A stretch of DNA of 64,000 bases from CAZPDM01 sp964585305 (GTDB lineage: Bacteria; Planctomycetota; Uabimicrobiia; Uabimicrobiales; JABWCH01): the NCBI GenBank assembly GCA_964585305.1, contig CAZPDM010000001.1, positions 79,475 through 143,474 of the forward strand. Reading direction: 5' to 3'. Positions within the stretch are counted from its first letter, which is position 1. Each line of letters starts with the position of its first letter. The notes beneath the pieces are model-generated. The model had not been told where the DNA came from and searched no databases. It was given only the letters and a program-made list of their open reading frames with translations. Below are positions 59,399 through 64,000 of this stretch, piece by piece. The position numbers were made by a program, and so were the translations under genes.

Positions 59399-59845
59399 CT
59401 ATTTTTCTTCTTTTTTACAACAACAGCAGCAATGTGTTCGCAAATATTCATCTAAAGAAAATTTGCCAGCTCCAATAATAATCATGCTTAAAAATAAAAT
59501 TCCGGCTTCTGCGGCATGGGAATAAGTTGTAAAGGAATCACCTTTTCTGATGTGCATAATAGTTGCAACTACCATTGTATTAAGCATAAAAAAGCAAGCA
59601 ATACGTGTAAACAAGCCTAATGTAAGTAAAATGCCACCACCAAATTCTGCCATACCAGCCATAAACCCCATAACTGTTGCAAAAGTACCGGGTCCAACAC
59701 CTGGTAATGCTTGGCCAAGCCAAGCCCATTTTTCAGGTCCGCCAGCTAATTTAGGAAAACCATGGCATATAAACATGATCCCAATTCCGATTCTCAAAAG
59801 TAAAAGGCCATGATCTCGATATTGATCAAGCTTAGATAAAACCAT
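59399..59845 (-). CDS. DoxX-family membrane protein with a polycysteine tail
   Basis: 148 residues from the ATG at 59845, with AGGAG six bases upstream. Four hydrophobic segments of the DoxX family: LLLLRIGIGIMFICHGFPKL, FMAGMAEFGGGILLTLGLF, CFFMLNTMVVATIMHI and AEAGILFLSMIIIGAG. The C-terminus is LRTHCCCCCKKEEK, five Cys in a row after His, not normal for the family and possibly metal- or thiol-active. DoxX proteins are linked to redox and thiosulfate metabolism. Confidence 0.88.
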   Translation of the reverse strand: MVLSKLDQYRDHGLLLLRIGIGIMFICHGFPKLAGGPEKWAWLGQALPGVGPGTFATVMGFMAGMAEFGGGILLTLGLFTRIACFFMLNTMVVATIMHIRKGDSFTTYSHAAEAGILFLSMIIIGAGKFSLDEYLRTHCCCCCKKEEK

Positions 59846-59904
59846 AAATGGCTCCTTAAAAATTATTTTGTGTCTCAATAATATTTATTGGAAATTTCAG
59901 AATT

Positions 59905-61850
59905 CTATCTTCTCCTTCTTGGAGTACTTCCTTGATCGGGAGAATTTTTAGGTCCTGTTCCTTTACCTTTGCTTAAAACTGGTAAATCTTGGACTTCTTG
60001 AGTAAAATGTTGAATAGAAAGTGGACAAATATTATTTTCATTATATGTAAAAACTATTTTCTGATATTTTTCCCAAAATTTGTTAATATTAGAGTCAACA
60101 AGTCGTAAGGAAAATTTATTGGTAATTCCCATGCCATGCAATTGTTCTGCCGGTGTATAGCTAAATCCAGAGGCTTTGCGATGAAGTGTTCCAGCAAAAG
60201 CACGCTGTCCGTAACGTAAAAAATAAAGTAAAGTATGATGAGTAGAAATTGAGCCGGCCCAGGGATATTTTTGAAAATTGTACGACTGTGCCAGCCGAGC
60301 AATTGCTTGGTCTAATTTAGCACGCATTGCACCATGTATATTTTTATATTTCCCATCATACATAGGGAAAAGTTTAAATTCGTCGCCGGCTGCATGATAG
60401 ATGATTTTAATACCATATTCTTTAGGGCAATGAGCAATTTTTGATCCGGGGGTCATGTCAAATTCGCCTACAATAAACAAATCAACAAGATGTTGCTGAC
60501 GTTCAATCATTTCAACTGTTGCCATTGCTTCTTCGAATGTTTCGCCAGGATGATATTGAAAACACATCCAAGCAGTTGCAATACCAGCTTTATGAAAATT
60601 TTCGTTAATTTCTTCGATTTGTGCGACAGAAATACCTTTATTCATTAACTGTAAAACGCGATCTGAACCGCTTTCAATTCCGAAAGCTACTGCGCGGAAT
60701 CCGCCTTGATATAATTTTTGGCAACGTTCTAAAGTATAGTATTTTTCTATGCGTAAATCACAATTCCAACGAATATTTAATTTTCTTTCTTGTATCAATT
60801 CAGCCATAGCTAAAGCATAATTAGGTGCAAGAACATCACAAGAAATGTAGTAATTTTTTACGCCATATTTTCGGGATAATTTAGCAAGTTGGCTTACTGC
60901 TTCTTCGGCAGGTATTTCTCTGTAACAATGGCTTCCTGATTGGCTAAACCCATATTCGCAAAAGGAACATTTATTCCAATAGCAACCGCGTGTAGGTGCG
61001 TAAAGTAATGTTCTGCTTGGTGCAAGATATCTATCCAAATCTAAATCAGAATAATCTGGCAGGGAAGATTTTGTTAGATCTGTAACTTTTAAAGCCCCTT
61101 GTCTGAGTTCATCTTTAGGAGAATAAGTAAGTAAATTCGGAACATCTTTCAATAGCTCAAATTTTATATTTAAATCTGTTGCTTTTTGCCATTCTGGAAT
61201 GATTGGCAATAGGCTACTTAATAATTCTTCACCTTCGTATAAACCAATGCCATCTACAACTCTAAGTATTTTCTTGGCAACATCTTTTCCATGTATAAAA
61301 ATTTGATGTATAGCTGCCCCTCCTAAAATAATAAAACTTTTAGGAGCAACTTCTCTTAGCCATTGGCAAATATAAAATGCTTCGGGGATTTGGCTGATAA
61401 ACGTGAGGGAAATGCCAATGGTATTCCATTCTTCAGGATGTTGCAAAAGTTTAGGATATAACTCTGCAAAGGGGCTTGATTGTTTTTGCCAATATTCTAC
61501 TAATGAATCCCAGTCCCAGGGAGCAATAAAATGACTTGCTTTATTAAAACCATACTCATATGGAAAATGGACTGCATTGATAACTTGCCAAAGCTCATCG
61601 ACACGATTTTTTGCCCAAAGATATTGGCCATAATCATAAAAACGTTCTGAATTTTGAAAGAATTCTACCAGCTTTATATCTTGGGAAAGGATTGTAGGTA
61701 AGTATTCTCTAGCTTGAAATAATTTTTGGTATTCGCATTGCTCTAAAAAATCAAGCGAATTTTGACGATTAAGTTCTTCCAAACGATCTGCTAATCGTTT
61801 AGCCCAATTCCTAATTTGATCGGGATTTAAAAGAAAGTGTGCAGCTTCAA
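59905..61850 (-). CDS. B12-binding-type radical SAM protein, 5' end cut by gap
   Basis: At least 647 residues; the frame is open into the N gap, so the true start is missing. An N-terminal part (ISLTFISQIPEAFYICQWLR ... IILGGAAIHQ) resembles the cobalamin-binding domain of class B radical SAM enzymes. The cluster motif reads GCYWNKCSFCEYG, that is C-x4-C-x2-C instead of the usual C-x3-C-x2-C. GGFRAVAFGIESGSDRVLQL is the typical SAM-binding strand. The C-terminus is a basic, Pro/Gly-rich tail. Substrate unknown. Confidence 0.85.
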
Positions 61851-61950
61851 NNNNNNNNNNNNNNNNNNNNNNNNNNNNNNNNNNNNNNNNNNNNNNNNNN
61901 NNNNNNNNNNNNNNNNNNNNNNNNNNNNNNNNNNNNNNNNNNNNNNNNNN
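61851..61950. other. Assembly gap of 100 N
   Basis: Exactly 100 N, a scaffold join of unknown length, which truncates the radical SAM gene. Confidence 0.99.
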
Positions 61951-61971
61951 AAATTAAAAGAATTCACAATG

Positions 61972-62226
61972 CTATATTTTCCTAAATTTTCCGCCACCTT
62001 CATTTACAAGTTTAGTAAAGCCATGTTTTTTAAGATTGGAGTCTTCCATCATAAATTTTTTTCCCATTTGTACACCAACTGCTTGGATAACTCGATAGAT
62101 AGGAGCATGGCATTTGGGGCATTCTGTTAAAGTTTCCGCAGATATACTTTGATAAAATTCAAAAGAATCTTTACAATATTCACAGCTTTTTTCTGCAGAA
62201 ACAGACTTATAGACATAAACTGGCAT
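61972..62226 (-). CDS. FmdB-family zinc ribbon protein
   Basis: 84 residues. N-terminal MPVYVYKSVSAEKSCEYCKD and ECPKCHAPIYRVIQ give two C-x2-C pairs spaced as in the FmdB putative regulatory family, though the usual start is MPIYEYRC. Function of the family is unknown; a zinc-dependent nucleic-acid or protein contact is likely. Confidence 0.85.
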   Translation of the reverse strand: MPVYVYKSVSAEKSCEYCKDSFEFYQSISAETLTECPKCHAPIYRVIQAVGVQMGKKFMMEDSNLKKHGFTKLVNEGGGKFRKI

Positions 62227-62290
62227 TTTGTTATATCCTTTCCATTTGTTTACTGTTCCAACCTACATCTGCAAAGGATTTAACCTTAGA

Positions 62291-63070
62291 TTATTTTTTT
62301 GATTTTTTTAATCCAAATATTAAAGTAAAAAGTAATAGACAAAGGCTGTTGATTTCTGGAACAACACCAATATCTATTCCTTGAGAGTGAGCAAGAATAT
62401 CAGATGAAGTTAGAGAACCATTAAATAATGCTACATTATCAATTAAACCAATATGTTTCGCATGGAAATCTGCACCGCCAATTGTTAAAGGATCTGTACT
62501 TGTATAAGGAGAAGTGGAGTAGTTAGCAGAAGCTACTAATACTCCATCAAGATATAATCGGGCAACACTACCGGTCCAAACGCCTGCAATATGATACCAA
62601 TGGCCAATTTGAACTGGGGCAGTATATATTACATCTACAGATGTTGTTCCATACATTTGAAACAAAAAATAATTTGAGTTATTATTGTACCAAAGGCCAT
62701 AGTTACGACTTGTTGCGTTTCCTTTTCCAACAACACGTACCCAATCGCTGGTATATGCATCCACACGAAAAGAAGCTTCAATTGTAAAAGCAGTTGTTTT
62801 TACTAAGTCTGATGCACTTGTAATACGAACTTGATCTGTGCCATCAAATTGTAGAGCATTTCCGTATAATCCAGAAACTACGGTTGCTCCACCTAATTGA
62901 TTGTTAGCATCATGGTTGTTAGAAGAAAAGTCTTGTAAAATTCCTCCAGTAGTATCTTCCATTGTATAGCTAGCAACTGCTGTTGTAAATAATGGTGCTG
63001 CTAATACATGAGAAAAACTTACTAGAAAAATAATACTGCAAAGGAAATAGTATATTTTTTGCTTATTCAT
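62291..63070 (-). CDS. Exported LamG-domain protein with PEP-CTERM-like tail
   Basis: 259 residues. Signal peptide (KIYYFLCSIIFLVSFSHVLA), then a concanavalin/LamG-like fold (residues about 30-230) with ALQFDGTDQVRITSASDLVK, FTIEASFRVD and WYHIAGVWTGSVARLYLDGV. The C-terminus VVPEINSLCLLLFTLIFG followed by a Lys cluster has the PEP-CTERM layout: a degenerate PEP, a hydrophobic helix and a basic end. That would make it an exosortase substrate; no exosortase is in the window. Confidence 0.85.
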   Translation of the reverse strand: MNKQKIYYFLCSIIFLVSFSHVLAAPLFTTAVASYTMEDTTGGILQDFSSNNHDANNQLGGATVVSGLYGNALQFDGTDQVRITSASDLVKTTAFTIEASFRVDAYTSDWVRVVGKGNATSRNYGLWYNNNSNYFLFQMYGTTSVDVIYTAPVQIGHWYHIAGVWTGSVARLYLDGVLVASANYSTSPYTSTDPLTIGGADFHAKHIGLIDNVALFNGSLTSSDILAHSQGIDIGVVPEINSLCLLLFTLIFGLKKSKK

Positions 63071-63090
63071 AATTTTCCCTTAAGTATGTC

Positions 63091-63846
63091 TTATATTTTT
63101 CCGCTAAAATAGCGGCTAAGATTTAGTTCACCATCAATAAGAGTATGAATATGTTTAGTCATCATTGCTTGTAATTGATAAAATTCTCCTGCTTTGAATT
63201 GCATACTATCCAAAGCACCTGATTTAGCTTCTTGAATCATCTGTTGCAGTTTTAAAATTGCAGTGCTGTTGCATGAAATTAAATTATTACTATGAGGACG
63301 GCAAGAATGGCAAAAGACAGTTGCATGTTGAGGAGAAAAATAAACAGGGATATTTTGTTCATCAAAAGTTCGTCCACAAAGGCTACAATGAGTCAAAGTT
63401 AGGCTATACCCTAATAATTGTAAAGTATGCCATTGTCCATAAAATAAAATGTTTTGATAATTCGCACCATTTGATAATTTATATAAGCAATATCTCAATA
63501 AAACAAACAGCTTGGGGTTTGCGTCATTTTCCATTGTAGTTTTGCGTACCAATTCAGCTTGATATAATGCTGTCATCAAACGTGGCCAATCATGTCGTAA
63601 CTGTGGGAAATGGTGTTTAAGACTACATTCTTTAAAAACTCCTAACTGATCTTGGGTCTTTTGAAAATAAACAATTTCCAAATGATTTAATGTTTCCATG
63701 CACCCTTGATAAGGGTTTTTTTTTCTTCGCAATCCTTTAGCCATGAGTCCAATTTTACCAAGTTGAGGAGTATATAAAGTAAATATCTGGCTTGAATCGC
63801 TGTATTCTATGTTACGTAGAATAATCGCTTCTTGTTTGTAAAGCAA
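63091..63846 (-). CDS. recO: DNA repair protein RecO
   Basis: 251 residues. TTG start at 63846 supported by GGAGG six bases upstream. N-terminal OB fold EAIILRNIEYSDSSQIFTLY with GKIGLMAKGLRRKKNPYQG is diagnostic. The C-terminal zinc site is CSLC ... CHSC. RecO loads RecA on SSB-coated DNA in the RecFOR pathway. Confidence 0.93.
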   Translation of the reverse strand: MLYKQEAIILRNIEYSDSSQIFTLYTPQLGKIGLMAKGLRRKKNPYQGCMETLNHLEIVYFQKTQDQLGVFKECSLKHHFPQLRHDWPRLMTALYQAELVRKTTMENDANPKLFVLLRYCLYKLSNGANYQNILFYGQWHTLQLLGYSLTLTHCSLCGRTFDEQNIPVYFSPQHATVFCHSCRPHSNNLISCNSTAILKLQQMIQEAKSGALDSMQFKAGEFYQLQAMMTKHIHTLIDGELNLSRYFSGKI

Positions 63847-64000
63847 ACAACACCTCCAAAAGCCAGCGTTTTTTGTGAAAAAAAATAAAAACTGTATGGA
63901 AATATTTTATAATTAGATTGGAAAAAAGCAAGCAATTTTTCTTAATATTTTGTATCAAAAATACTAGTTTCAAGCAATTATTTGAGGAAGAAAAATAATG
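63847..64000. promoter_or_regulatory. Divergent region upstream of recO
   Basis: AT-rich, 154 bases. It holds the recO ribosome-binding site on the minus strand. At the very end an ATG (63998-64000) with GAGGAAG about 10 bases upstream may start a plus-strand gene beyond the window. Confidence 0.35.

Noticed and set aside
61837..62130. Plus-strand ORF running through the N gap
   Set aside because: It is read through unknown bases and lies opposite the FmdB gene.

Overview
The window is low-GC bacterial DNA with standard-code genes and looks like part of a draft or metagenome scaffold: two runs of exactly 100 N (17925-18024 and 61851-61950) mark joins of unknown length. The gene content points to a planctomycete-like or other PVC-type bacterium: several HEAT-repeat proteins, a eukaryotic-type Ser/Thr kinase, S41 proteases, a zinc-type S4 and S14, the GyrA active-site neighbourhood HPHGEGVIYPT, and a LamG protein with a PEP-CTERM-like tail. 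This placement is inference from gene content, not a search result.

Region 1 (1-17924): the end of lepA, then a nearly canonical S10-spc-alpha supercluster on the plus strand (rpsJ, rplD, rplW, rplB, rpsS, rplV, rpsC, rplP, rpmC, rpsQ, rplN, rplX, rplE, rpsZ, rpsH, rplF, rplR, rpsE, rplO, secY, adk, map, rpmJ, rpsM, rpsK, rpsD, rpoA, rplQ). rplC is absent from its usual place between rpsJ and rplD. rpmD and infA are also not in their usual slots. The cluster is broken by several 100-390 base leaders full of inverted repeats, several of them with mutually exclusive hairpins. A recurring outer stem (GGAAAATA...TATTTTCC) appears before rpsH, rplO and infC, with looser versions before rplD and rpoA.

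Region 2 (18025-29280, after a gap): gltX, a TPR protein, and a compact operon of a Ser/Thr kinase with degenerate N-terminal repeats, two PilT-type ATPases, a receiver-like protein lacking the phospho-acceptor Asp, and a HEAT-repeat protein with a long disordered tail. A third PilT, next to another HEAT protein, lies at 36252-39257. No pilin or pilus-assembly gene is visible in the window.

Region 3 (29281-36251, minus strand): an ECF sigma factor, a zinc anti-sigma factor and an HtrA/DegS-like PDZ protein that has lost all three catalytic residues, then gyrA and a carboxy-terminal processing protease. An apparently gene-free stretch at 35930-36180 folds into a long closed stem with internal hairpins and may be a non-coding RNA or a small mobile element.

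Region 4 (36252-46073): HEAT protein, pilT-like gene, phoU and pstSCAB1B2, then glnA. The two PstB ATPases have complementary defects that predict one consensus and one degenerate ATP site. pstS seems to be translated by coupling to a tiny leader ORF, and glnA has an attenuator-like leader.

Region 5 (46091-64000): a mixed set on both strands: a HEAT-S41 protease fusion, a membrane protein built of two tandem halves, htpX, a vWA lipoprotein, a ferredoxin-like protein, a membrane glycosyltransferase, a small lipoprotein, infC-rpmI-rplT (infC with an AUU start), a PatB-type C-S lyase, DoxX, a radical SAM protein cut by the second gap, an FmdB zinc ribbon, a LamG protein and recO.
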